From Deltaproteobacteria bacterium (GTDB lineage: Bacteria > Desulfobacterota > Binatia > Binatales > Binataceae): 16,130 bases of DNA. Location: positions 1 through 16,130 of the forward strand of contig JAJZAG010000045.1 in NCBI GenBank assembly GCA_021799555.1, given 5' to 3'. The position numbers and the translations under genes were made by a program. Under the pieces are notes generated by a model. The model saw only the letters and a list, made by a program, of their open reading frames with translations. It was not told where the DNA came from and searched no databases. Positions 6,884 through 14,810 of this stretch are shown here, piece by piece (positions within the stretch are counted from its first letter, which is position 1; the number at the start of each line of letters is the position of its first letter).

Positions 6884-8206
6884 ATGAAGCTCGCGGGCAA
6901 AACCGTTGTCATCGTCGGTTTGGGCGCCAGCGGGCGCGCGGCTGCGGCGTTTCTCGCGGCGCACGGCGCGAGATTGATCCTGACCGATCGCAGCACCGAT
7001 CTGGATCGATCGGCGCTGCCGCCCAGCGAGGTGAAGCTTGGTCCGGAAGATCCGTCATGTCTCGCGGGCGCCGATCTCGTGGTCACAAGCCCCGGGGTTC
7101 CGCGCGACGCGCCGCTGCTCAAGGCAGCGCTTACGCGCAAGCTCAAAGTGGTTGGCGAATTGGAACTCGCGTCTCAGTTCATCTCCGCGCCGATCGCCGC
7201 GATTACCGGGACCAACGGCAAAAGCACCGTGACCGTATTGCTCGGCGAGATTCTGAAGACCGCCGGCATGCGTCCGTTCGTCGGGGGAAACCTTGGGCCG
7301 GCGCTGGTCACCGCGGTCGACGGAGTTTATGACGCGATCGTCGCCGAAGTCTCGAGTTTTCAACTCGAATGGATCGAGCGGTTCAAACCCAAGGTGGCTG
7401 TTTATTTGAATCTCTCCGACGATCATTTCGATCGCTACCGCGATCTTAACGACTACGGCGCGGTCAAAGCGCGAATTTTCGAGAACCAGGACGGAAGCGA
7501 CTGGGCGATTCTCAATCGCGACGATCCGAATGTCTGGATGCTCGCCGAATCCGTCCGCTCCCGCGTGTTCGGCTTTGGCTTCGTTCCGGCTCACGACGCG
7601 CCCGCGATCTGGCCCGAAGGCACGGTGCTGAATTTCAGCCTCGGCGCGCGGCGCGGCCAGATAAGCGTCGCCGGATTTCGCCTGCCCGGACGGCATAATC
7701 TGGCGAACGCGATGGCGGCGGCGGCTGCGGCGCTCGCAATGTTCGTTGATGAGCGCGTTATCGAGCACGCTCTTGCGAAGTTCACCGGCTTGCCTCATCG
7801 CCTCGAATTCGTGCGCGAACGCGACGCCGTCAAGTGGATAGACGACTCGAAGGGCACCAACGTCGGCGCCGTCGTCGAGGCGCTCGAGGCCGTTGCGGCA
7901 CCGGTGATTCTGATCGCGGGTGGCGTCGACAAGGGCGGCGATTACGGCCCACTGATCGCGCCGATAAGGCGCAAGGTGAGGCTCGCGATTTTGATCGGCG
8001 CGGCGCGCGAGCAGATGGGCGCGGCGCTTTCCGGCGCGTGCGAGATCGAGATGGTTTCAACTCTGGCGGAGGCGGTCGAACGGGCGGCGCAGGTGGCGAG
8101 AAAAGGCGATACGGTGTTGCTCTCGCCGGCGTGCTCGAGTTTCGATCAGTTCAAGGACTATGCGGAACGCGGTAACGTATTTCAAAAGCTGGTTCGGGCG
8201 CTTTGA
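6884..8206 (+). CDS. murD: UDP-MurNAc-L-alanine:D-glutamate ligase MurD
   Basis: MurD adds D-glutamate to UDP-MurNAc-L-alanine in the cytoplasm. The product is 440 residues, as in E. coli. The N-terminal nucleotide-sugar domain starts KLAGKTVVIVGLGASGRA. The ATP loop is G109-T-N-G-K113-S-T, EVSSFQLEW follows, the carbamylated lysine should be K195 in YGAVKARIF, and the C-terminal domain has DDSKGTNVGA and SPACSSFDQFKDYAERG. It lies 48 bases after mraY, with CGGAG just before the ATG; I saw no convincing promoter in that gap. Its last 47 bases are also the start of ftsW. Confidence 0.97.
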   Translation: MKLAGKTVVIVGLGASGRAAAAFLAAHGARLILTDRSTDLDRSALPPSEVKLGPEDPSCLAGADLVVTSPGVPRDAPLLKAALTRKLKVVGELELASQFISAPIAAITGTNGKSTVTVLLGEILKTAGMRPFVGGNLGPALVTAVDGVYDAIVAEVSSFQLEWIERFKPKVAVYLNLSDDHFDRYRDLNDYGAVKARIFENQDGSDWAILNRDDPNVWMLAESVRSRVFGFGFVPAHDAPAIWPEGTVLNFSLGARRGQISVAGFRLPGRHNLANAMAAAAAALAMFVDERVIEHALAKFTGLPHRLEFVRERDAVKWIDDSKGTNVGAVVEALEAVAAPVILIAGGVDKGGDYGPLIAPIRRKVRLAILIGAAREQMGAALSGACEIEMVSTLAEAVERAAQVARKGDTVLLSPACSSFDQFKDYAERGNVFQKLVRAL

Positions 8207-9308
8207 CGCCGTCGGCTATCGGCGCCCCGATCCGTGGCTGTGGCTGCCGGCCGCAGCGTTAATCTTGTTCGGTCTGCTGATGGTGCTGAACACGACCTAT
8301 TTTCTCGGCCTCGCGAAGACCGGCGATGCGTTTCATTTTTTCAAGCTCCATCTGGCGCATATCGCCGCCGGTTTTGTCGTGCTTGCGATACTCTCGCAGT
8401 TCTCGCTGACTGGGTTACGGCGGCTCGTGATGCCGCTGGCGATCGGCTCGGTTGCGATGCTGATGGCCGTTTATGTGCCGCACTTGGGATTGGTCCGCGG
8501 CGGTGCGCGGCGCTGGCTCAAGCTCGGACCGATCGTGCTGGAGCCGTCGGAGGTGGTGAAAGTCGCGCTGATATTCTTTCTGGCCGATTTTCTCGCCCGC
8601 CGTCAGGATCGCTTGCGCGATTTCGTCAGCGGTCCGGGGACCGCGTTCGCAGTCGTTGGCGCTCTCGCGATTATCCTGCTCAAGCAACCCGATTTCGGCT
8701 CGACCGTGATGATCTCCGTGATCCTGTTTGTGATGCTCTACGCGGCTGGCGCTGAGGCGAAGCATCTCGGCGCGGCGGGCGCGATCGCGCTAGTGGGACT
8801 TGTCGTCCAGATGTTCGCAAAATCATACCGGATGAGGCGGCTGACCGCATTTCTCGACCCCTGGCAGGTTGCGCGCGGCGCGGGCTTTCAGTTGATCCAA
8901 TCGTTTATCGCGCTTGGCGCGGGCGGTTTGCGCGGCGTCGGGCTTGGCGCTGGGCGTCAGAAGATGTTCTACCTGCCGCAATCGCATACCGATTTCATTT
9001 TCGCTGTCGTTGGCGAGGAGTTCGGAATCATCGGTGCGTGCGCCGTGATCGCGCTCTTCTGCATGATTCTGTTCCGCGGGATGCGGATCGCGCACGACGA
9101 ACCCGATCCGTTCGCTAGTCTTCTCGCGGTTGGACTGACCGCGCTGTTGTCGCTACAGGCGCTGATCAACATGGCGGTCGTGATCGGTATGATCCCGACC
9201 AAGGGACTTCCATTGCCGTTCCTGAGCTATGGTGGCACCTCGATTATGATGGCAATGGCGGCGCTCGGCGCGCTGCTCGCGCTCGGCAGGCGGCCCGCGG
9301 TGCGATGA
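8160..9308 (+). CDS. ftsW: Septal peptidoglycan glycosyltransferase FtsW (SEDS family)
   Basis: FtsW polymerises lipid II at the division site as partner of FtsI. The product is 382 residues with about ten membrane segments. SEDS signatures are GGARRWLKLGPIVLEPSEVVK, KQPDFGSTVM, GAGRQKMFYLPQSHTDFIFA and PTKGLPLPFLSYGGTS. The aspartate of HTDF, D278 here, corresponds to the essential catalytic aspartate of RodA/FtsW. ATG 8160 gives a basic cytoplasmic N-terminus of about 28 residues. No other in-frame ATG, GTG or TTG occurs before the first membrane segment, so the 47-base overlap with murD looks real. AAGGA at 8153-8157 is only two bases upstream, a tight ribosome binding site. The stop overlaps murG as ATGA. 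Confidence 0.95.
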   Translation: MRNAVTYFKSWFGRFDAVGYRRPDPWLWLPAAALILFGLLMVLNTTYFLGLAKTGDAFHFFKLHLAHIAAGFVVLAILSQFSLTGLRRLVMPLAIGSVAMLMAVYVPHLGLVRGGARRWLKLGPIVLEPSEVVKVALIFFLADFLARRQDRLRDFVSGPGTAFAVVGALAIILLKQPDFGSTVMISVILFVMLYAAGAEAKHLGAAGAIALVGLVVQMFAKSYRMRRLTAFLDPWQVARGAGFQLIQSFIALGAGGLRGVGLGAGRQKMFYLPQSHTDFIFAVVGEEFGIIGACAVIALFCMILFRGMRIAHDEPDPFASLLAVGLTALLSLQALINMAVVIGMIPTKGLPLPFLSYGGTSIMMAMAALGALLALGRRPAVR

Positions 9309-10384
9309 AGATCATTATCGCGGGCGGAGGTACGGGCGGACACCTCTTTCCCGCAGTCGCCGTGGGCGAAGAGATCGTTCGCGAGCGTCCTGACGCTCAG
9401 GTGGTTTATGCCGGAACGGCAAATGGTTTCGAGGCGCGATGGTTGCCGAATCGCGGTTACCGCTACGATCTCTTTGACGTACACGGAGTTCGCGGACATG
9501 GCGTTGGCGCGCGGCTTCGCGCCGTCGCCGAGTTTGCGCGCGCGGTCCGGCTCGCGCGCAGACTCGTCGCGCGTTTTCGCCCGGATCTGGTGGTGTGTGT
9601 AGGCGGTTATGCGTCGGCGCCAGTCGGAGTTGCGGCTGCGATTTCGCGGGTGCCGATCGTGATGCTCGAGCAGAACGTGACGCCGGGCTTGACTAACCGG
9701 ATGCTCAAACACTTTGCGGCCAGGGTGTGCATCAGCTTTGAGGCCAGCAAAGCGTATTTCCCGGCATCCAAGGTCGAGCTGACGGGCAACCCGATTCGTT
9801 ATCGGCCGCGCTCCGACCGGATTCCAATGGAGAGGCGTCCGGCGCAAATCCTTGTTTTAGGCGGCTCGTCCGGTGCGCATCGCCTGAATATTGGCGTTGT
9901 CAAAGCTTTCCAAATCTGGGGAAAAGATGTTATAAAGTTGAAGGTCACCCATCAGACCGGGGAGGCGGATGTCGAGTTGGTGCGGGAGGCTTACCGTGAA
10001 CTTCCGTTCGATGCGGAAGTAGTTCCGTTTATAGACGACGTACCCGGCGCTTTGGCTGCCGCAGACCTTGTGGTCGCGCGCAGTGGCGCTGGCACGGTCA
10101 CCGATATCGCCCACGCCGCCCGCGCGTCCATTCTGGTGCCGTACCCGTTTCATCGCGATATGCAGCAACTTCACAACGCTCACGTGCTCGAAAAACTCGC
10201 AGGCGCAATTATCGTCAGCGACGACGATCGGCTCGCGGAAAATCTTGCGCGGGAAATGCGCGCGATGCTCTCCGATCCGGCGCGGCTGGCGGCGATGGGC
10301 GCGCGTGCGAGCCAGGCCGTCTTTTCCGACTCGGCAGCGCGTGTGGCGCGAGTTTGCTTTAAGACCGCGCGGGTGGAGAACTAA
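9305..10384 (+). CDS. murG: UDP-GlcNAc:lipid I N-acetylglucosaminyltransferase MurG
   Basis: MurG converts lipid I to lipid II at the inner face of the membrane. The product is 359 residues, normal for this GT28 enzyme. The N-terminal domain has A6-GGGTGGH13-LFPA, whose histidine matches the conserved H19 of E. coli, and GGYASAPVGVAA. The C-terminal donor domain has LVLGGSSGAHRLN, HQTGEADV, ARSGAGTVTD and HRDMQQLHNA. The QQ pair that contacts UDP-GlcNAc in E. coli is kept, but the ribose-binding glutamate (E269 there) is aspartate here (D267), and the leucine two residues after the SG is glycine. It overlaps ftsW as ATGA and ends six bases before murC. Confidence 0.96.
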   Translation: MKIIIAGGGTGGHLFPAVAVGEEIVRERPDAQVVYAGTANGFEARWLPNRGYRYDLFDVHGVRGHGVGARLRAVAEFARAVRLARRLVARFRPDLVVCVGGYASAPVGVAAAISRVPIVMLEQNVTPGLTNRMLKHFAARVCISFEASKAYFPASKVELTGNPIRYRPRSDRIPMERRPAQILVLGGSSGAHRLNIGVVKAFQIWGKDVIKLKVTHQTGEADVELVREAYRELPFDAEVVPFIDDVPGALAAADLVVARSGAGTVTDIAHAARASILVPYPFHRDMQQLHNAHVLEKLAGAIIVSDDDRLAENLAREMRAMLSDPARLAAMGARASQAVFSDSAARVARVCFKTARVEN

Positions 10385-10390
10385 ACAGAC

Positions 10391-11815
10391 GTGGACGTTG
10401 CGCTGAAATCGGGTCCGTTTGAAGTGCAACGCCGGCTTCATTTCATTGGAATCGGCGGCGCGGGGATGAGCGGGATCGCTGAGCTGTCGCTCAAGCTGGG
10501 CTTCGCCGTCAGCGGATGCGATCTGGCGGCGAGCGCCGCCACGGCGCGGCTGGCGTCGCTCGGCGCCCAAATCGAGTTGGGGCATCATCCGTCTCATCTG
10601 CGCACACCGCTCGACGCGATCGTAATTTCCTCCGCAGTGAAGTTTTCAAATCCGGAAGTTGCGAGCGCCCGAGATTTGAAGATTCCCGTAATCGCGCGCG
10701 CTGAGATGCTGGGCGAACTCCTGCGGATGGCCAAGCTCGGAATCGCGGTTGCCGGAACCCACGGCAAGACCACCACTACGGCGCTGGTCGCGCTGATCAT
10801 GGAAGAGGCGGGACTCGATCCCACGGTCGCGGTTGGCGGAAACCTGCGCAACACCGGAACCAACGTGCGCCTCGGCCGCGGCGATTTCATGGTTGCCGAG
10901 GCCGACGAGAGCGACGCGTCTTTCCTGCTGCTTCTGCCGACGATTGCGATCGTAACCAATATTGACCCCGAACATCTGGACCATTATGGCTCGATGGAGC
11001 GCCTGCGCGAGGCGTTCGCGAGCTTTATCAATCGCGTGCCGTTCTATGGCCGCGCCGTGCTCGGAATTGACAGCGTCAACGTGCGCGCGATACTTGCGCG
11101 AGCGCGCAAACCGGTAATTACCTACGGCGGCGCTTCCGACGCCGATCTGCGCGCGGAAGCGATCGTAATCGACGGACTCTCGACGCGATTCGAGGTGACC
11201 TTCAAAGGCGTCCCACTGGGCGCGGTGACGGTCCCAACCCCCGGCGCGCACGTCGCGATGAATGCGCTTGCCGCGATCGCTGTCGCGCTTGAACTTGGAA
11301 TTGATTTCGCCGTCGCGGCGCGGGCCCTCGGGAAGTTCGGTGGAATCTCAAGACGATTCGAGATCAAGGGCGAGAGCGCCGGACGAATCGTGCTCGATGA
11401 TTACGCACATCATCCGGCCGAGGTTCGCGCGACGCTCGCGGCGGCGCGCGCCGGTTTCAAGCGCCGTGTCGTCGCGGTATTTCAGCCGCACCGCTTTACC
11501 CGCATGCGCGATCTGTTCGACGAATTTTTGAGCGCCTTCGATGACGCGGGCGCGCTCTATCTACTCGACATCTATTCAGCCGGCGAAGATCCGATTGCGG
11601 GCGTATCGTCGCGCCGGCTCTACGAAGCGATCCGTGCCCGCGGCCATCTCGAAGTTCACTACCTCGAACGCGAGCGCGACGCGGCGCGCGAAGTCGCGGC
11701 TGCCTCGCGCCCGGGCGATTTGATTGTCACGCTCGGCGCGGGCGACATCTACAAGCTTGGCGACCGCATCCTTGGCGCGATCTCTGATGAGGACAAGCCG
11801 GATGAGCATGCTTGA
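10391..11815 (+). CDS. murC: UDP-N-acetylmuramate:L-alanine ligase MurC
   Basis: MurC adds the first amino acid of the stem peptide. The product is 474 residues, within the usual range. The N-terminal Rossmann block is HFIGIGGAGMSGIAE, the ATP loop is G122-T-H-G-K126-T-T, the central domain shows EADESDASFLLL and NIDPEHLDHYG, and the C-terminal domain has DDYAHHPAEVRATL and FQPHRFTR. The start is GTG 10391, giving a short leader before RLHFIGIGG; GGAG lies 12 bases upstream, a loose spacing. The end overlaps murB by 14 bases. MurC followed by MurB is the common order, but no ddl is found next to them here. Confidence 0.96.
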   Translation: MDVALKSGPFEVQRRLHFIGIGGAGMSGIAELSLKLGFAVSGCDLAASAATARLASLGAQIELGHHPSHLRTPLDAIVISSAVKFSNPEVASARDLKIPVIARAEMLGELLRMAKLGIAVAGTHGKTTTTALVALIMEEAGLDPTVAVGGNLRNTGTNVRLGRGDFMVAEADESDASFLLLLPTIAIVTNIDPEHLDHYGSMERLREAFASFINRVPFYGRAVLGIDSVNVRAILARARKPVITYGGASDADLRAEAIVIDGLSTRFEVTFKGVPLGAVTVPTPGAHVAMNALAAIAVALELGIDFAVAARALGKFGGISRRFEIKGESAGRIVLDDYAHHPAEVRATLAAARAGFKRRVVAVFQPHRFTRMRDLFDEFLSAFDDAGALYLLDIYSAGEDPIAGVSSRRLYEAIRARGHLEVHYLERERDAAREVAAASRPGDLIVTLGAGDIYKLGDRILGAISDEDKPDEHA

Positions 11816-12704
11816 GCGCGATCTCCGTCAGCGCTTCGGCGCGCGGCTGGCCTTGTCGCGTCCCCTTGCCGATCTGACTTCATTCCGCATCGGCGGCCCA
11901 GCCGATCTCTATCTTACGGTCGACACCGAGGCCGAGCTTGGCGATGCGATCGCGGCGGCTAGTCGCGTAGGCACTCCTGTGTTTTGCCTCGGCGCGGGAA
12001 CCAATCTGTTGGTGAGCGATCGCGGCGTGCGCGGCCTGGTCGTTCGACTTGGCGACGGCTTTCGCAAACTAGCTATCGAAGGAACTCACGTGGTGTCGGG
12101 TGCCGCGGTCGAATTCAGTGCGCTCGTGGAAGCGGCAGTCGCGCACGGGCTCGGCGGACTGGAATTCGGCGAAGGGATTCCGGGCACCGTCGGCGGCGGG
12201 CTCGTGATGAACGCGGGCGCGTTCGGCGGCGAAATCGCCAAGGTCGTGACCGTCGTCCACGGAGTGAGCCGGGAAGGTCTCGCGCGCGATCTGACCAGGG
12301 ACGAAATCAATTTCGCCTACCGGCGGACCAATCTTCCCGCGGGATTTGTCATCACGCGCGTCGAGTTCGAGCTCGCACACGGCGATTGCGAAGCGCTGCG
12401 CCGGCGAGTTTCCGATTTGCACGCGCGCCGCTCCGCGCGCCAGCCGCGCGGAATTCCCAACGCGGGATCGATCTTCAAGAATCCGCCCGGAGCTTTTGCG
12501 GGACGGCTGCTCGAGGGCGCTGGGCTTAAGGGAACACGCATGGGCGGCGCCGCCTTTTCCGAGCAGCACGCGAATTTCATCGTGAATCTGGGCGGCGCGC
12601 GGGCTGAAGAGGTGCGGGCGCTGATCGAGCTGGCGCGCAACCGCGTCAAGGAACAGAGCGGCGTTTGGCTCGAGCCGGAAGTCAGGCTGGTCGGCGACTG
12701 GTAA
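11802..12704 (+). CDS. murB: UDP-N-acetylenolpyruvoylglucosamine reductase MurB (short type)
   Basis: MurB is the FAD- and NADPH-dependent reductase that makes UDP-MurNAc. From ATG 11802 the product is 300 residues, the length of the short (type II) form rather than the about 340-residue E. coli form. Visible are TSFRIGGPADL and LGAGTNLLVSDRGVRGLVV for FAD binding, GIPGTVGGGLVMNAGAFGGE, the catalytic serine S223 in GSIFKNP and the catalytic glutamate E293 in LEPEVRLVG. An upstream in-frame ATG at 11724 would lie inside murC and add unrelated residues. ATG 11802 has TGAGGA eight bases upstream and fits better than ATG 11808. It overlaps murC by 14 bases. Confidence 0.96.
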   Translation: MSMLERDLRQRFGARLALSRPLADLTSFRIGGPADLYLTVDTEAELGDAIAAASRVGTPVFCLGAGTNLLVSDRGVRGLVVRLGDGFRKLAIEGTHVVSGAAVEFSALVEAAVAHGLGGLEFGEGIPGTVGGGLVMNAGAFGGEIAKVVTVVHGVSREGLARDLTRDEINFAYRRTNLPAGFVITRVEFELAHGDCEALRRRVSDLHARRSARQPRGIPNAGSIFKNPPGAFAGRLLEGAGLKGTRMGGAAFSEQHANFIVNLGGARAEEVRALIELARNRVKEQSGVWLEPEVRLVGDW

Positions 12705-12719
12705 GCGCATTGCGGGGAT

Positions 12720-13520
12720 GTGGTGGTGGCGGAGCGGAGAAAAAAGCGAGAGACGGCAGGATGGAACCCATCGATGGTGGGTATTGTCCTGTGCGCGTTT
12801 TTCGTTCTGGGCGTGATGACCGGCTTTAGCCCCCCGGGCCGGGCATTGACGGCGCGCGCCGCTAACCTAATCTCCGTCTGCGCAGTACGCATCGAGCGCG
12901 CGGCAGTGCCGGCCGCCCCTGCGCTCGAATGGCTTCGCACCGCTGTTGAATCAATCGAAAGGAAACTCGGTATCCACAGTTCGTCAGCGACCGCGCGGAT
13001 TGCGGACGCGGCGCGCGGCGGGGCGATCGCGATGGTCGAACGGCGCGACGGGTTCTATGCGCTCTTCGCCGACGGCGAGCTGCAGGGTCCGGTATCGCCC
13101 AACGCCGAAGGCGATCTGCCGATTTTGAGCGGGGCGCGCGCACGCGACTCGCGCGGCGCCGACCTTGTCGGGTACGCGGCCACGATGGTGCGCGCGGAAG
13201 CGCAGCTCTCGCATCTGGTGTCGGAGATGAGGGTCAACGGAGACGGAGTCGCTTCACTATACCTTGATCAAACGCGAACCGAGATTGTGATCGATCAAGC
13301 CGATGCGCCCGCGGAGATCCGCCGCGCCGATGAAGTGTTGGCGAAATGGCAAGGACGCGAGCGCATGGTCGCCGCGATCGACATGACGACGCCCGGCGAG
13401 GCAATCGTGCGGCTTGCGCCTCCCGAACCGCCTCATCGGCATGGCGTGCTGCGCAGGGTTTCGGTTCGCGTGGGACCGGGGCACACAGGCGCTTCGAACG
13501 CGGCGCGGGGAAAACGGTAA
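12720..13520 (+). CDS. ftsQ: Divergent FtsQ/DivIB-like cell division protein
   Basis: The call rests on layout and position more than on sequence identity. The 266-residue product has a basic cytoplasmic start, one membrane segment at about 19-36, then a periplasmic part. In FtsQ terms, AIAMVERRDGFYALFADGELQGPV (about 102-125) resembles the end of the POTRA domain, DLPILSG (132-138) matches the conserved LPxLxG turn that opens the beta domain, and LVSEMRVNGDGVASLYL and AAIDMTTPGEAIVRLAP match its later strands. The first half of the POTRA domain (about 50-100) is not recognisable and is rich in alanine. The tail is basic. It lies between murB and ftsA, where ftsQ belongs. The start is uncertain: GTG 12720, 12723 or 12726, with GCGGGG just upstream. 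Four bases separate it from ftsA. Confidence 0.72.
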   Translation: MVVAERRKKRETAGWNPSMVGIVLCAFFVLGVMTGFSPPGRALTARAANLISVCAVRIERAAVPAAPALEWLRTAVESIERKLGIHSSSATARIADAARGGAIAMVERRDGFYALFADGELQGPVSPNAEGDLPILSGARARDSRGADLVGYAATMVRAEAQLSHLVSEMRVNGDGVASLYLDQTRTEIVIDQADAPAEIRRADEVLAKWQGRERMVAAIDMTTPGEAIVRLAPPEPPHRHGVLRRVSVRVGPGHTGASNAARGKR

Positions 13521-13524
13521 AGCG

Positions 13525-14742
13525 ATGCGGAATTTGCTCACGGGATTGGATATCGGGACGAGCAAAGTATGCGCGCTTGTCGCCGAGGCGAGCCTCGAAG
13601 GCGATCTCGCGGTGATCGGCCACGGGGTTTCGCCGTGCTCGGGCCTGCGCAAGGGCGTCGTCGTCAATATCGAAGCGACCGTGGAAGCGATCCGCGCGGC
13701 GCTCGACGAGGCGGAAAAATCCTCCGGCGTGCGAATCGGGTCGGTGGTGGTGGGCGTCGCAGGACCGCATATCCGCGGATTGAACAGCCACGGAATCGTC
13801 GCGGTGCGCGGTGGAGAAGTCGGCGCGCGCGACGTCGATCGCGTGATCGACGCGGCCCGCGCGGTCGCGATACCGCTTGACCGGCAGGTGCTGCATATCC
13901 TTGCGCAACAGTTCGCCGTCGACGATCAGGAAGGCGTGCGCGAGCCGATCGGGATGGCGGGCGTGCGCCTCGAGGCGCGCATCCATATCGTCACTGCTGC
14001 GCAAAGCTACGGACAGAATCTGACCAAGTGCTGCGAACGCGCGGGAATAACTCCGGCAGAGATGGTGTTCGAGCCGCTCGCTTCCGCTGAAGCGGCGTTG
14101 TTTCCCGAAGAGCGCGAACTTGGCGTGGCGCTGATCGATATTGGCGGCGGCACCACCGATATTATCGTCTTTCACGCCGGAGCCGTGATGCATACCGCCG
14201 TGTTGCCGCTCGGCGGTAACCATCTGACCAGCGATATTGCGGCCGGAATCCGCACGCCGCTTGCCGATGCCGAACGGCTCAAAGTCTCTTACGGCGCGGC
14301 GACCGGCCAGGTTGTGCGGCGTGACGAAATGGTTCAGGTGCCCGGCGTCGGCGGACGCGAGCCGAAATTGATCGCGCGCCGAATGCTGACCGACATTCTG
14401 GAACCGCGGATGGAGGAGATTCTCGCGCTGGCGCATCGCGAGATCATGCGTTCGGGCGTGGCGGATAGCCTTGCTTCAGGAATCGTGCTGGTCGGCGGCA
14501 CCGCGCTGCTCGAGGGCACGCAGGAACTGGCGGAACGGATTTTCGGGATTCCGGTCCGGCGCGGCCTTCCGATCAATCTGAAAGGAATGCCCGAGGAATT
14601 GATGAAACCAATGTACACAACCGCTGCGGGCTTGCTGCTTTGCCAAGGCGCCGCGCGTGGATTGAACGGCGCGGCCGCACGCTACGGGCGATTGGGCAGG
14701 TTGCGCACTCGTCTGGGCGACTGGGTGAGGGACTTCTTTTGA
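13525..14742 (+). CDS. ftsA: Cell division protein FtsA
   Basis: FtsA is the actin-like ATPase that tethers FtsZ to the membrane and recruits later division proteins. The product is 405 residues. It starts MRNLLTGLDIGTSKVCALVAE, the phosphate-1 loop. The 1C subdomain includes VREPIGMAGVRLEARIHIVT, phosphate-2 is D205-IGGGTTD212, and the adenosine region is GIVLVGGTALLEG. The C-terminus ends in the amphipathic helix RLRTRLGDWVRDFF, the expected membrane-targeting sequence. ATG 13525 is preferred to an upstream GTG at 13414, which would extend into the ftsQ-like gene with unrelated residues. The ribosome binding site is weak (GGGG at 13507-13510), suggesting coupling to the gene before it. Confidence 0.96.
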   Translation: MRNLLTGLDIGTSKVCALVAEASLEGDLAVIGHGVSPCSGLRKGVVVNIEATVEAIRAALDEAEKSSGVRIGSVVVGVAGPHIRGLNSHGIVAVRGGEVGARDVDRVIDAARAVAIPLDRQVLHILAQQFAVDDQEGVREPIGMAGVRLEARIHIVTAAQSYGQNLTKCCERAGITPAEMVFEPLASAEAALFPEERELGVALIDIGGGTTDIIVFHAGAVMHTAVLPLGGNHLTSDIAAGIRTPLADAERLKVSYGAATGQVVRRDEMVQVPGVGGREPKLIARRMLTDILEPRMEEILALAHREIMRSGVADSLASGIVLVGGTALLEGTQELAERIFGIPVRRGLPINLKGMPEELMKPMYTTAAGLLLCQGAARGLNGAAARYGRLGRLRTRLGDWVRDFF

Positions 14743-14795
14743 AGCGGCGGCGGAAAATCAACTTTGACGGCCAGCAAACTTTGCCGGTAGGTGGT

Positions 14796-14804
14796 GGAGG
14801 AGGT
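14796..14804 (+). promoter_or_regulatory. Strong ribosome binding site of ftsZ
   Basis: GGAGGAGGT at 14796-14804 contains the full AGGAGG core, ending seven bases before ATG 14811. It is the best Shine-Dalgarno match in the window and lies in the widest intergenic gap (68 bp). It fixes the ftsZ start and fits the need for FtsZ to be made in larger amount than its neighbours. I saw no clear promoter in the gap: TTGACG at 14764 has no good -10 partner. Confidence 0.8.
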
Positions 14805-14810
14805 TCGCAC

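Noticed and set aside
13234..14436. A 400-residue - strand ORF opposite ftsA (also 4655-5626 and 5639-6733 opposite murE and mraY)
   Set aside because: Long antisense ORFs are expected in GC-rich, codon-biased genes; these lie wholly against conserved coding sequence and show no motifs.
14764..14792. A possible ftsZ promoter with TTGACG at 14764-14769
   Set aside because: No acceptable -10 hexamer at 16 to 19 bases downstream.
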